Shown: piece by piece, positions 32,456 through 45,900 of the stretch
Layout of the letters: the number at the start of each line of letters is the position of its first letter
Position numbering within the stretch: the stretch's first letter is position 1
NCBI GenBank assembly: GCA_002205965.3
Contig: NADL03000705.1
Location: 806,001 to 870,000 of the forward strand
Reading direction: 5' to 3'
Source: Kappaphycus alvarezii
Lineage: Eukaryota; Rhodophyta; Florideophyceae; Gigartinales; Solieriaceae
Length of the DNA: 64,000 nucleotides
The notes under the pieces: model-generated
Seen by the model: only the letters and a program-made list of their open reading frames with translations
What the model was told of the DNA's origin: nothing
The model's database searches: none
Position numbers and translations under genes: made by a program

Positions 32456-35400
32456 AGACCAATGGGGTTAATGGGGTTGTTATTGTCAAAGATCAATTGT
32501 ACGAAATTACACCAAAGAAACGGTAATTGTACGTTCGCTCATCTACGGGTTGGGAGCGTTAACGCCATGGAAATAGCAGTTCAGCAATCCATTGCCATTG
32601 ATAATTTTTAAATATACTTTCAGCCCAGAGAGGTGTCCTTGTTTACTGCAATAAAAATTGAGCTGCAGAAAGAACAGCCTCTTGGTTTGAATTTCAAGGT
32701 CGCACGAAGATATTTACGAAAAATCTATGTATAAATTTTAATATTTTAACGATTATTCACATAGGTGTAATTCACAATTACCATTGCGTATTTTCTTGGA
32801 CAGCTGCGTGTAAACCATCCGAATAGCAATGTTTTCTAACAATCAAAAATTAGTAAGAGCATCTGCACCGGCAGAGTATCAAATAGTCAAAATAGCAAAT
32901 TATGTGCCATGCGTTGCACTCTTATTAGCTGGGTAAACTTTTATGTTCTGACCAGTTGATCGTTTGATTTTTGATTACTGACATTCCCACGGGTGCCTGT
33001 CATTGTCTTATTTCCTCTGTACAGTTGACAGGAGTACGAGGGTAGATCGGAACAGTCATCTGCATAGAAGGAGATTACATCGCAAGTGCAGAGAAAGAAC
33101 CGTGGTAGGAGAGTCCTACCGGCGATGACACTACATCAATTACAGAGATTAATTTGAAAAGCAGTTGCGAAGAAGACGTGAGACGATGGGGCGGTTCGGT
33201 CCCGAAAAATGAGGAACGATCAATCGAAAAGCAGAAGAAGCACACCAGCGTCTCTGTCAATAGCAATTCGTTGATATTTTCATCTACTATGAACAGAAAG
33301 TTAGACCCAGCTTTCGCGTCTCGCGGAATGTCTTCGATAAATTTTAGCTAATATCACTAAATATGGTTCCTATTTCGTATACAAGAAAAAGTGTAGCGGT
33401 AAAATGGGATTACTTCCACTACAGAAAGTGACGGGGAATTTAGGATTCTGGCATACGGCAATGATGCGGACTCTGCCGATGAATGTTTACGAGTTGGAGA
33501 GTCAACTGCTCTACGGTGTTTTCAGCATACCGTAAAAGCCATTGAAAATTGTGTCGCTCATATCTACTTACTTGAAACCTATTATAGTGATCTAAAAAAG
33601 AGAATTACGTCACGCAAAGTCTCGTAGTTGCCCTAATATGTTGCTATCATTAAAGCCATGGGAAAATATTTCCACTCTTACTTGCAGGAATCAAAAAATG
33701 CAAGAGGGAGAAGAAAACTTGTCTCACAGCTCTTTACTGGCAGTATAAAGGGAAATAGGGTGTCCCATGGTTATGATGTGAGCTGCATCCGAATATATAC
33801 TCTGAATTTGGAATGCCTCATTCAGTTACCCCAGATCCGTCAACGATTTCAATGTTGTAGAGGCATTCCCGCTAATTGCAAAAATTGCAAATGGACACTA
33901 GCCTCCACCGTTGGAATGTAAGATAGCCGGCGAACTTGATAACAAACTGCATTGGCTTTTAGTTGGCACATACCCGAAATTGCCGGTATATGTCCAAATA
34001 TTTCGTTCCTACCGCCCAAAAAAGAGAAATTCAGGGTCGCTAGGCAAGAAAATGCTCGCAAAGATTTTGAAAGAGACGTTCGGGTTTCCTCAGAGTAAAT
34101 AGAATATTATTGCGATTCTGGAACAGTTATGGATCAAGGCAGTAATGGCATGTGTTCTACGGGCGTACATTACTCTATATACCATGGTGGTTGAAGATCG
34201 GGGCTGCTTGTCAGATGATGATCATGACTACGCATACTTTATCTTTATCATAACTATACAAAGATGAAGTTCTATGTGGAAAGGTCTTCGACGAATGCCA
34301 GGTCATGCACAGCCACTAGGTGGAATGCTGGTGGCTCTTGGTGAGGTTAAGGACTTTTTGCGGAAGAGGTATGAATATCACAAAACCAGACTTCTGGTTT
34401 TTAAATATTCATGGAAACAGGAAGGGAAGCTCTAGGAATTCTTAATGATCTTGTTATGAAAGCTATTCATCTTCTAGAACCTCCGCTCCCAATTCAATGT
34501 TCCTGTCTGCACTAGTGGCAACTGCCGTTGCGATGTAATTCTGTTTTTTTTAGACAGTTCTGCCCTTGGCGTATTTACAACAGCCAGGTTTCTACGGAAG
34601 GACTCAAAAATCCACTCTGCTGCTCATACTGTGCCTTCTCGCGAGCATATTCCAAAACCTCCTGCTACCTGAGATTGAAATAATCCTGTGCAGCGGGAGA
34701 CTGCGAGCAAACTTGACTTTGCGTAAAATGTAAATCTCTTTATGCTTAGCCAAAAAAATTTGTTCTTGCTGCGCTGTAAGCGCTTTGTCCGCTGGATGTA
34801 ACTTATCTATAAACTTATATATTTTTTTGCGAAGTCACGTTTAGAACCGCGTCTTCCCAGTGGACTTCCTGCAGAACGTAAATTATCCGGTTTTATTGGC
34901 TGCTGTTGTCGAGTGATAACACATCCGGATAATTTTCTTCTGCCGTAATCCGAAATGAGTGGTGTTCATCACTATGGATATTACCGCATGTTTAGTTCGA
35001 ATTATTAAGTGTTTGCGCAATGCTTTGCGCTTGAAACTTGTGATGGAAACGGAGAAACTGTCAGACCGAAAATAACTTGAATAGATTCCCAATGTCATCG
35101 TTAGTATCTTTATTCTTTATTTCACTGTACATTGCTTCTATTGTAAGTATTACATCTTATTCGTTCACTCAACTTGGTTTAGCTGAAATCAAAATGCTGC
35201 GGCAGGCCGAACTTTTAACGCAAAATTGCACGACTTACTTGATTCTTGTATTTGTAGATGCTAAAGGTCTCTACGGAGACCATTATGACTTCATGTTACT
35301 GTAATAGGTCCATTTTTTGAATTAAAATCTATTCCCTTTCTGTTCCGCACCTATAATAGGGTCTTCTGACACTCTAATACAAGCACGAACAAGTTCAACA

Positions 35401-36694
35401 GCCTCAGCTGGTGAGTAGTTGGAATCACGCAGTTTCTAAATCATGGGAAATGGGAGCGTGGGTTGAAAGAGAGCTCCATCTTGACCGGTCTTTTCATTTG
35501 GCTTTCGAGAGGGCACTGTAATACTTCAATTGATCTCATCAAACAGCCGTGTTTTGCTTTTCCCGTAAATTATGATTAAGTATTTGATTCTGGTCCAATG
35601 ATTGCGACGCAAGTAGGGAAGGGGGTGCATTCCGGCGGAAAATCTTGGAAAATTTCCGCTTAGTTTTATTCCCCTTGCAAAAGTTGAAGTGCTTTGATCT
35701 TTTGATTCCTGGCAGTGGTTAAACACGGTTTCTGACATAATAACAAAAAAATGTTTTAATACTTTGATTAAAAATCAACAGAGATGCTCTAATACTATTA
35801 TTCTAGAGATTAGGCAAATTGATAGATGGCTTCAAAGCATTTTTTGGGATGGGAATCGATAGTGGCGAACGCCATTCTAGTTGGGAATCGCGACACGGGA
35901 TTTTCAAGGAGTCGAGTGGAGAGAATGCTCAAAACAGCGTTAGCAATGAGACGATTACTGCTTTAAAAGGGCTGAATTTCAGTATTCTAACTACATTGTG
36001 CACGTATTCCTGGTAAGCAACAAAGTTATGGAGGGTTTCAATCTTGTACTGCGGGAATATCACGATAAAATTAGTGTGAGCATCGTCCACTGATAGGATT
36101 GAAAAAGATTGATGAAATATCTGATATTCTTTGGCTTTGATACGTGAAGTAGGATCTAGCATAGAAACATCGCATATTTGCTCGACAACTGCTCGGCTCA
36201 CTACCTCGACTACAGTTCTAACGATAATTTCATCCCCTAAGCTTCTACGTTACATTAAATACAAACTACGAACTGTTGAAGTCACTACAGGTCTATAATT
36301 CACGTGTTTTTTCTGTAGACTATCGGTTGAACATCAACTTTCGTACGTTAAAGTCAGCAAGACGAATGCAGATGAAGAACAACGACCTTTTAAGATGCAC
36401 GAAGTGGTAACCACTTTCGAAGTTGTACTATTCATGAACGCCACATAGGAACTTTTCTATATGTCTTTTGTCCTAGACGGTTGACCAAAGAAAGAAAGTA
36501 TGGAGGAAAATAGCGGTAACGGGTTCTAAAATCGATGAAAATTGCTATTACTAAGTTTTTGCTACTGAATAGGCCTCTCAGAACTCATTTGGCTCGCAAA
36601 AGTGAGATAAAGGGGATTTTAGGCTTCCAAAGAGAAAAGAGATAAATTAAAAAGGCAATTTTGGTTATTGAAAGAGAGTACTATTATTGGAGAC

Positions 36695-36907
36695 TGAATT
36701 TATGAATCAGATAGCTTCGATTTGGACGTGCTGAGAGATAGGAATGAAAACTTTCAAGATTTGTCTTTGATGAATATTTCAGAGAATTGTACTGATGATG
36801 ATCTCAACGCCTTGCTCAATGCGGGAAGAGACCTGAAAGTATCCAGGACATCCGATGCGCTTGAACAAGAAGCAGTGGAACTTGCAGAATTTGAAGCTTC
36901 CGAATAG
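36695..36907 (+). other. Acidic open frame in the AT-rich island, unknown
   Basis: About 70 codons stay open in AT-rich DNA, with an acidic product (LDVLRDRNENFQDLSLMN, then DDDLNALLNAGRDL and LEQEAVELAEFEASE). After one stop, the same frame continues with charged residues for about 17 codons. It is not recognised. It could be a scrap of an old gene or chance. Confidence 0.2.
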
Positions 36908-39900
36908 CGTAGAGATGAGAAAGAGGATGAAATTATTTTCGGTTCTGCGGAGGCGGGGCCCGCCTGGTGAGAGAGTTTGAATTTGTGGATCTACTCCGTT
37001 TGAAGCGACTCGAGGCGGATTTACTCTTTCTTTAGAAGTTTATTGCCTTAGTAGAGCAAACTTTACATCCTTTTTAGGCATCTCTGTAGGAATTAATCGA
37101 AATTATCATCGATATAGAGGCTGAGTAGCTGGACGGGTATAGGAGCCAAGCTAGATTTCATTAAAATATCACTGAATTCTTACGGATGTCGAAAAACTAA
37201 GTACAGCAAAATTTAATGAATATTTAACCTCTAGATAGTGATTCTGACTGCTTATAAGGTTAATATGACTTGCAGCACTGGAACCTGTAGAGTCAATTAA
37301 AATTTTACAAACTTCAGATTTAACCCCATCTGTAGTATGTTGCGCCTCGCCAGCTCCATATAGGTCACTCAACTGTACCTCGTAACTATGAAACGATGAG
37401 TAGTCCTAACTTACTCTTTATTTACTATCGTTGACAATGAATTAGTATGAATCATCAACTGAGGGTTTCTACGAATATAAACTATGGTGTTACATTATTA
37501 AAGTCATACACTTTTCTATCCTGGAATTCGCTGTATGATAGGTGAGCCTTTCCCTATAAATTTAACGGTAATATGTTTAGCGATAACTAGAACCGGACAG
37601 TAGACCCGATCCTTATCCAATTATCATGGAATCTACTACACAGCTATGATATGTCTTTTTCAATGCTAGAAATAATTGTTCTCATACCACGAGTGCATAA
37701 TTTTGCAGTGATTTTCAAAGCATTACCGCGATTTGAAGAAATTAGTGCTAAAGGATTGGGGTGAGTTTTTTGTGGTAAGGTTAATAATGTCGATCTCATT
37801 GGTTTGTCCTTTAGTCGTTCTATATTCGAAATGTTAAATGAATGAATAACATGTCTCTTAATTCAGTCGCCCGAATTATGAAGGTGTGTATAGATATTCT
37901 TCTACTGAGTATTGATGGCTTCGTGCAGACGAAAAAGAGACTGTAAACTGCACATGATTCTCAAAAAACACCTCACGGCTCATACCTTCCTATTTATATG
38001 TTTTTTCCTACAAAGCGTTTATTTACTCACACATCGAGTCTTCAGCATTCTATCATCACACTAGGAATCTATTAAAATATTACTTTTAACCGTTTTCATC
38101 AAATAATACATTCATTATTGTGCTCTTCCGATATTTTTGAAAAAAATTATTCTCTGCACCAATATTTGACACCTTATTGATCAATATTACACTGTGTCCG
38201 ATCAGCTGACGACTTGTAGATCAACAAAGCTTTCCTTAGACACTTTCGACCAATCTAAACAAGTATTTTATCTAAACTTCTATTCATTTTTTTATCAATT
38301 ACCTGCAATAATTTAGGTGTAGAGTGTAGTTTTCTTCAGTCAGGTTCCTTCCATACTTTTTGTTTCAGTTTTATTGATCCTAATTTACAGTTGGGACAGT
38401 TGATTGTGGAAAACTTATTAAACTTCACTTTACGCTTTTTTGGAAAGGCTGTTCTCCATCTTATCCAGAGTTAAACTTATCCGAAAGAGACAAAATATGT
38501 CTACCTAAGTTCTTTTAGATTTCCTTCATAACGATACTGTTGAGCTTTACTACACATGACCAATTTGATCCATCCAGATAGTTCCTACCTGAATAGTCGG
38601 TCAGTCGGTGCACACTCGACATAAGTAAGCAGTAAATATCTCTCTCTTCACATTGATCCAATTCTTATCAAGTTTCTAGCATAACGCGTATCACGGCATT
38701 CAGTTATAAGCAGGGTGCCAAATATAGCGCCTAACTGTCCAAGAAGTTACCCCTGCCCTACCACATCAACTTTTTCCCGCCAAATGAGAACTGAACTAAT
38801 GCATCTCAGATTTATTGAAGGGAAAGAGGGATAAAAAATCAGTCCGTTAGGCTTATCCTATTATCGAAAGATACTCCGTCAATTAAACAAAAGCCTACGC
38901 ACCGCAATTTGCACCAAATCAATGGAGAAAAATAATTTATTAGACATTTCTGAAGCTCTTAAAAATTTTCAGACAATCAGACTGAACGCCATACACAGTT
39001 TCTAACTGATCTACAGAGTTATTTATTTTCAGAACTCAGATCAAGTATTCCCATTACAGAAACTGCGTCAAATAAGTACTCTCCGTGAGTCTATTCTTAA
39101 GTTTCGCAAAAGCTACTTTCTAGATATAGAAAGAGTATGGGCAGCATATTGCAGTATCTTACAGAAAGATGTGGATTTTTAGACTAGCATTTCATGATAT
39201 AGGGAGAGCAACAGTCCCTGCAGAGCAAAATTCCGTGATTTTTCGGTAAAAATACATTTTAACGTCCCAGCTGTTACTTTCCGAATGCATTTTAAGACGG
39301 CAGACCAAGCAATGGGAGTAATAAGTGTGGCGATAATTTGAATTACACGTCAAAAGTGCCCATTTGAGCATACAAGGAAGCAAAATCCGAACCGTTATCT
39401 GTATAGTGAATCTTTTTTACATATTCATTCATAATGGATATGGGCCTAGAAGCCCTAACTAATAGACTTTGTTGATAGTTCCAAGTAAAGTGATTACTAC
39501 GTTTATGAGCAGAAATTTGATGTTTCGGACTCGACCTTATCACAAGAAATCTGGTAATAATGTCAAGAGGAGAATTGAGAAAGAAATTAATTTTGAGTGA
39601 AATCAAGCTTTCCGAAAACACCACTACAACCCATGGCATATTAATTTTTATCAAATAAGCGACCAGGGCTCGTAAAACTTTTAAACGAACTTCTTCAATG
39701 AAATGCAATGGAAGGAGAACACTAAAGACGCGGAAGAGCGGAATTAGGTCATGAACATATATCTTCTTATTTCAAGAGACGGGCTCGGAGAAATATTGCA
39801 GAGTCCAATCGTCTCCTATTATGATATCAGTTCCTCTAAGTCCGTCATCGGCGTAATGGAGCTAAGGATTATTTGCAATATCCTTTGTTTTCACAGAAGA

Positions 39901-40013
39901 ATTTTTTTCCACCAATAAACTTTTTTAGATTCGGACATGAAATATATGCTTGTCTTGGTATACTATTGGATCCAGCTTAGTACTCTGTCAGGTGTGTTAT
40001 ATACCTATGTAAG

Positions 40014-40310
40014 ATGTGCGCCGTGAATGCAGATATTCCTGGGCAGATGGTGCTATATGTACTTGATAAGGAGTCCTTGATCCTACAAAAAGTGTATCAC
40101 TGGCTCGCTGAGTATTTACATCCCGGGTCTCAAAGCATAGGTAGTGTAATGTACCAAAGCGCAGTAATAAATAAGATTAACAGTTCGACATTCCGTGAGA
40201 GGAACTTATTTGATCTGATCAGATCCTCAACACCTAGTTATGATTCGGAAAAAGTTCTTCAAATGCTGCAAAAACTCTCCAATGGACTTTATTCATACCA
40301 ATACATTTGA
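40014..40310 (+). other. Open frame of 98 codons in the AT-rich island, unknown
   Basis: The product begins MCAVNADIPGQMVLYVLDKE and has no motif I recognise. It is longer than most frames around it, but no start context, neighbour or domain supports a gene. Confidence 0.15.
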
Positions 40311-40404
40311 AAAGCTGGTTAACGGTTTTAGGCTTACGGTGAAAGCGGTTAATTTTCAGTCTAAATTCGGAGATACGTCGATATCACGTATTTGGAATAG
40401 TATA

Positions 40405-40456
40405 ATTTCCCTTAAATCATAGAAAAAGGCATTTCCCTTAACTCATAGAAAAATCA
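40405..40456. repeat. 26-bp tandem duplication
   Basis: ATTTCCCTTAAATCATAGAA at 40405 is repeated at 40431 with few changes, two units head to tail. Confidence 0.9.
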
Positions 40457-41147
40457 GTGAGTTCATTACAGTATGATTCTTAAACCAAACTATTTATGGT
40501 GGCAATTTTAGAAATTTCGTGAATTTCTGGGCCTTTGGTGTAACTTAATCTCTATAATAAGATCCTTATTGATTTTACATCGTAAATTGATGATTTTCTC
40601 ATTTATTTTGCAAATCAGCCGGCTTCAGAACTCAGAAAAATGAATTGAAGCCCACTCTAAGTATGAGTATGACCGAAAGTTACAGTACTACGGTTCTCAG
40701 GAAGCTACTTCTGTAAGATTAAAGTATCAAAGCCTGACTAGGGCAGGAATCTATTACTATCTTGTGTCGTTAAAGTAACAAGTGACACATTTTGGACCGA
40801 TGTTGTGGCCTCCTTTGCTCTTATTTACCAGAATATTCCAGGTTTCAACCATGTGCAAACCGCCCTTGGCTATATAAAAATTCTAATAAAGAACAGATAA
40901 CGCTAACAGTTCCGGAAATAGATTACAATCCAAAATTAAGGCATGACGATAAAGAGTTATTCCGGTCCTCTTGTTACATAGAAGTGCTTTAGGCTTCTTA
41001 AATAGGGCCCGAGTAGAATATAGAATATAATTGCTAGCGAAAAATTTTAACATATTAGTTAAATTTAAGTGTCTATTGGTAAATGCGTCAAGAAGTTGAT
41101 AATTGTTCTAGATAAATCTAATAATTTGAGGTTTCTACTCATCTAGG

Positions 41148-41489
41148 ATGAATAAACGGCTCGCGAGAGAGTTCTTTTCAGACAATTTTCTTAAAAGAAT
41201 GAATGACAGTCTGCTATTGATTCCAATTCCCTGGGATGTACTGGTGGAAACATATACTCTCGATCCATATGATTAACTTTCCGTTAGAAAGAACATAGGA
41301 AGGCCAAAACACTGGTTAGCATGGTTATTTGAAAGTGAAGTACTTAGATTTGTTCTCAGGGAGGATATGTTCTCAGAGGTAAATTTAAGAGTATCGAGGG
41401 GCGCTTTGCTTTCGCTGTCAAATATATTATTGATAGAGAAAGAAATACAAGGCTCGCGGTTGATTCGGATTCCATCGAGAAAAGCTTAA
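41148..41489 (+). other. Long frame with a single internal stop in the AT-rich island, unknown
   Basis: From ATG at 41148 to TAA at 41487-41489, 113 codons contain only one stop (TAA after LDPYD, about 41274). In such AT-rich DNA several stops would be expected. Sample text: REFFSDNFLKRMNDSLLLIP and GRPKHWLAWLFESEVLRFVL. No family is recognised. Confidence 0.25.
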
Positions 41490-41948
41490 AATGATATTCG
41501 TTCACAATCCTTGTACGTTGTACTTGTAATCTACACTAGTCCTTTTTTCTTTGGCTAAATTATGTGTGTTTGATTCCTGGACTGTATATCAATCTGACGC
41601 GCTTACTAGAAGCCGAGCTGCTTTCCAAGGGTGTATTAATTGAGAAAATAGATTTCCATGCCCTGAATTCGAACTAAACCTGGAAGAATGCTCAAAATTA
41701 CCGTCCCCCTTTTATGGAATTTTTGATTTCCGTGACTCGTTTAGAACATATTTGAATTCATAACATAGGAATTAAATGGCTGTGAACTCGCGCAGATTGA
41801 ATCTATCAATTTTATTTTCAATAGAAAACAAAGTCTTACAAGGACTGAATGGAGAATGTTTTAAGTCCCTTCTTTTTGTAATAATGGAACCTTTACTCAG
41901 GAAATCTCTCTCTACAACCAAGCGTCTCAATATTTCTGAAGAAAAAGG

Positions 41949-42049
41949 TGTCTTTATATTTCAACAAGTTTCGTAATATATCGAAGGAAAAAAGATGTCT
42001 TTATATTTCAACAAGTTTCGTAATATATCGACGGTAATATATCGAAGGA
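41949..42049. repeat. 47-bp tandem duplication plus a partial third unit
   Basis: TGTCTTTATATTTCAACAAG at 41949 recurs at 41996, and its 3' part (GTAATATATCGA) recurs again at about 42034. Confidence 0.9.
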
Positions 42050-42734
42050 ACTCTGTATCTGTAATATTTTATGGAAGCTAACACCTGAAATCTGTTTAAT
42101 TCCGACAAGACGATGCTTATTTGAAAATTTTGCTGTCATGACATATTACTTCCTGCTTTTTAGGTAAACACAAGCCTTCTCTAATGTTTTACAAATTAAA
42201 ACTGTCCAAATATATTGAAGCAAAGTTCAACGGTAAGAGAGAACCGATTATGATGAGTCTTGACAGTTATTTTAAACTTTTCATGGTTAGAAAAGTCTCG
42301 TCGTGTCCCCAATGCCTAGAAAAATCGCTGAGAGAGTTTGGGTTTCGTTAAAAATCGTTCGCGGACGATGAATATTTGTCATCTCAACTTGTCTGTATCA
42401 TATTTTTAGGCGGTGGATCAAGCAAAGTAGCTCCTATTCAATACAAGTAATTAAAATAGGGGAGGGTTTCCATTTTGGGGGACCAATATAATTAAGAGAC
42501 ATTTTGTTTTAGTCTCCATTCGTATGGGTTTTTCAGTTTTTCCAAACCAAAAATTTTCATTCAAACTTCTGATATACATCAAGAGCTTTTTATTTCAAAT
42601 CAAAGTATCTCCAACACTGTTTCATATAGATGATATCTGAAAAGCGAAATATTTTGGAAATCACCGCGGGAAAAAATATTTCGAGATAAACTTCTACATC
42701 ACACCTTTTTTTAAAAGCAATAAAACTTTTTCCT

Positions 42735-42900
42735 GTATCTTTCTATGGGTCGAAGTCATGCATTACGATGAAACTTATGCTCCACTCGTGATATTGAACT
42801 GGAGCAAGTACAACGGATCGATATGGATTCTGATTACTACATTCTGTTCGGTGTATCTTTGATTCCACTACAGCCAGCTTATTTGCCACCTTAATCATCA
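42735..42900 (+). mobile_element. Scrap of a Copia-type fossil
   Basis: HYDETYAPLV is the conserved block that opens the Copia reverse transcriptase palm (family text: YDETFAPV). The surroundings are too worn to extend it. It is old, broken many times, and has no visible ends. Confidence 0.4.
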
Positions 42901-45900
42901 ACTTTGGTTTGATTTTACCACCGACAAAAAATTTATGCTCTCTGGGAAAAATCAGAATACAAATTTCTCAGCCTAATTATAAATGACATCCTCATCTAAA
43001 TTGACATGTACTGTACGTATTAAGATAACAAATGCGCAGCGTTCTATGAGAAACATAAAAAAAAATCTCGCACTCAAGTTGCTATTTTTTTCGGAATGAC
43101 TTGCTATTTACAACTACTTCTGCATCAAAAAGTTCTCAAATATTGAGCTGCAAGGTTTAAAATCAAGACGCTTGGTTTCGTTGGAGATTCTACACTCTTT
43201 AAGATTTTTTATCTTGCATGCAACGTGGCTTCAAGGTCTGTCAGATATTACACCAAATTACAGCAGACGCTGAAACACATTCTTTTGTTTTACTTATCCA
43301 CACTACTTCCTGATTTGATTACATACCGACATTTTGGTACTGAATCACGAATCTCTGGCCCCAACACACCCGTATGCACGCATACTCGATATTGTATACG
43401 ACAAAACCATATTATTGTTCATTTCTGACTTGTCTAAACGATCTTCGTTCATGCGGCAGATTTCTAAGGGGATTCAGCACCGCAAATTGAGCAGTGTACC
43501 CTTGCGTCCTTCGTGAGAAAAATGAATGGTATTGAAACGCACCATTCGATTTACATCAATCGGTGAGGGAATCGAGTTGATACCTACAGCAAAAGTAAAT
43601 GCGGACGTCCGTATCTGAGCTGAACTTCTAACAAAACAAACTTGTAAAATTACACTACCGTTATCGCTCATCACACTACCTAGCATTACCTCATCCACTA
43701 CCAACTTTACGTTTCCTGTGTCCGCAGATGTACTGTTTTCGTTCATAATATCATCATACCCTTACAATCTATTAAGTTCTGTTTCGCTGAAGCTGTTTTC
43801 ATTACCATCGAAAGGGAATGTTTCAAATTCTTTTTCGTGCTAATAGGCAATCCAGTGAGCTCTGTTGGCGATAATGTCTTTTCCTTATCTTTTTTCTGTA
43901 CTAAAATTAGAAAAATATTGCTTTCGCATTCTTACATTGCATTATTATCGATATATTTGGAAAGAGAGGGGTACATATGGCCGAAGTGAGGTAGTGTGAA
44001 ATGATAAGCTGCTTAGCCTCAATTTCACTAATAGGTAGTCCTTTTCCTCTTCTAGGGTCTGGACAAGAAAACTTAGCCAAGTAAAAATACGCAGTAAAAA
44101 GTGGTCCTTTGTTATGTCGAAGCGCCGGCAAAGCATCTTTTCGCCTTTCAAAGCTTCCAATATTTCCTCTAACTTTTACGACCTTTCAAGCTCTTTTATC
44201 ATCGCTGCGATAGATGTTTCTGTCGAGAGTTTGATCTCACGAAATCCATCTGTATTGGATCCGAGCAAAAATATGAGGTTCTCATTAGCTATAACGTATC
44301 CAGAAAGCCGTGAAACTGCGACCACTTTTACATTATTGTGAGAAAATCTGCATCAATTACTTAGTAACCTCATATAAGACCTTTTGTGTAGTTACTCAAA
44401 TTCGGAGCGATTGTATTTTAAATTGCTCTATTTGGCTTATTTGGGAATGATTCAGTACAATAACACGTATTTTACACCCAAAAAACCCCACCAATTTAAT
44501 TACAAGACTCCCATCTCCCATTTTACACGGTATTTTTTTGAAAGGACAGCATATATGAAACGATCGGGCTACAAAAACTTTTTCAATTCTGAAATGGTTC
44601 GGTGGATTTGACATCGGTCTGACCAAAACATAATATTATATCATTGACCGACTATTGCCTATATACAGCATATCAGAACAACTATAATTCTTTCGAAGGA
44701 TTTAGTAAAGCAAAATATTCTTTTCATTCCTCACCCAACAACAAATTGAAACCCGTTACCACTGCAATGACTATTTTGGCGGAAAATCAATTGAAATTTC
44801 AATATGGATGAAATTATAATACGGATCCAGACAGGGCGGACTCTAGTGAGCAGAGAATAACGGTGAAGTTCTCAGATTCGACTATTTATCTCCTGAATGG
44901 ACTCAAAAGTACTTATAATAGCGTATTTGAACGAAAGACAGTTCCATACAGTTTTTATCAGTTCTTTACATTAAGAATTTCCTTTCAGAATATTAATCCG
45001 AGAATTCGAAGCAAACAAAAAGACCAGTAATTCCCGTTAATGATGATGATGATAATGCTCAAGAGAAGTGAACGATTAATTTCCTCGGTCGCCATTGAAA
45101 GGTTATTGCGACATTTTAAGGACAGCGGTGGCCCAAATTATGAAATGCATTGTGATAAAATACTCTCAGTTTTGGTGCCACGGAGGTGTAGAAAAGTCTT
45201 CAAAAAAATTAAATTCTGCGTAGTACCGTATACGTTCTCAATTCACGCTGCAAGTGCTTCACTACAACGTGAGTACGACAAATAAAGATGCAGGAAAATT
45301 AAAAACGCCCTATTTCTGCGCAAAGTGTAGGGCGGTTTAGAAGAGACTAAAGTGGAGTTTAATATGCTTTTGGTCACCGCTGGGGGTAGGCCTGCACCAC
45401 AATAACTGCGTTGCTACATAAATGCGAGAAGTTTTTACAGTAGGACGTGGGATAGCGCTCTACGACTGACTTTGTCAGAGGTATCCTGATTTACAATTCG
45501 AGCTCTTTTTTCATTATCTAACAGAAATGGAAAGCTTCCTCCCTCCCTTTTGATCAATACTTACGTCTATCGCCTAAGCACTGATCTCTCGTGGGCGAAT
45601 TGTAGTCTTTATGTATCAGTAAACTATTTCATGGGCAGTTCATATTTCATTACATGTATAATTATAGGCCGCCTGGAAAATCCTGCGCGATGGATGAGTA
45701 TGGTATTTTTTGGGAGTACGCTCTACAATTGTACGGCATTTTCTAGAGATGAATGATGTGATTTTTTAACTCACTGAACCTTGGAAAGTTCATCACTTAT
45801 CCTAATTTATGTTATAGCGGAGCCAAGATATACGTAAAGGAAATTTGAAATATAAAAACGCAATTTACTACTGCGTATTGTTCAAGGATGGATAACACCC

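Noticed and set aside
38770-38790. E2F-like TTCCCGCCAAA in the AT-rich island (also TTTTGGCGGAAAA near 44,772)
   Set aside because: No gene lies nearby; single short motifs are expected by chance over 19 kb.
39343-39708. YTDNGSDF on the minus strand as an integrase catalytic block
   Set aside because: The motif is short and no flanking integrase text fits, so it is probably chance.
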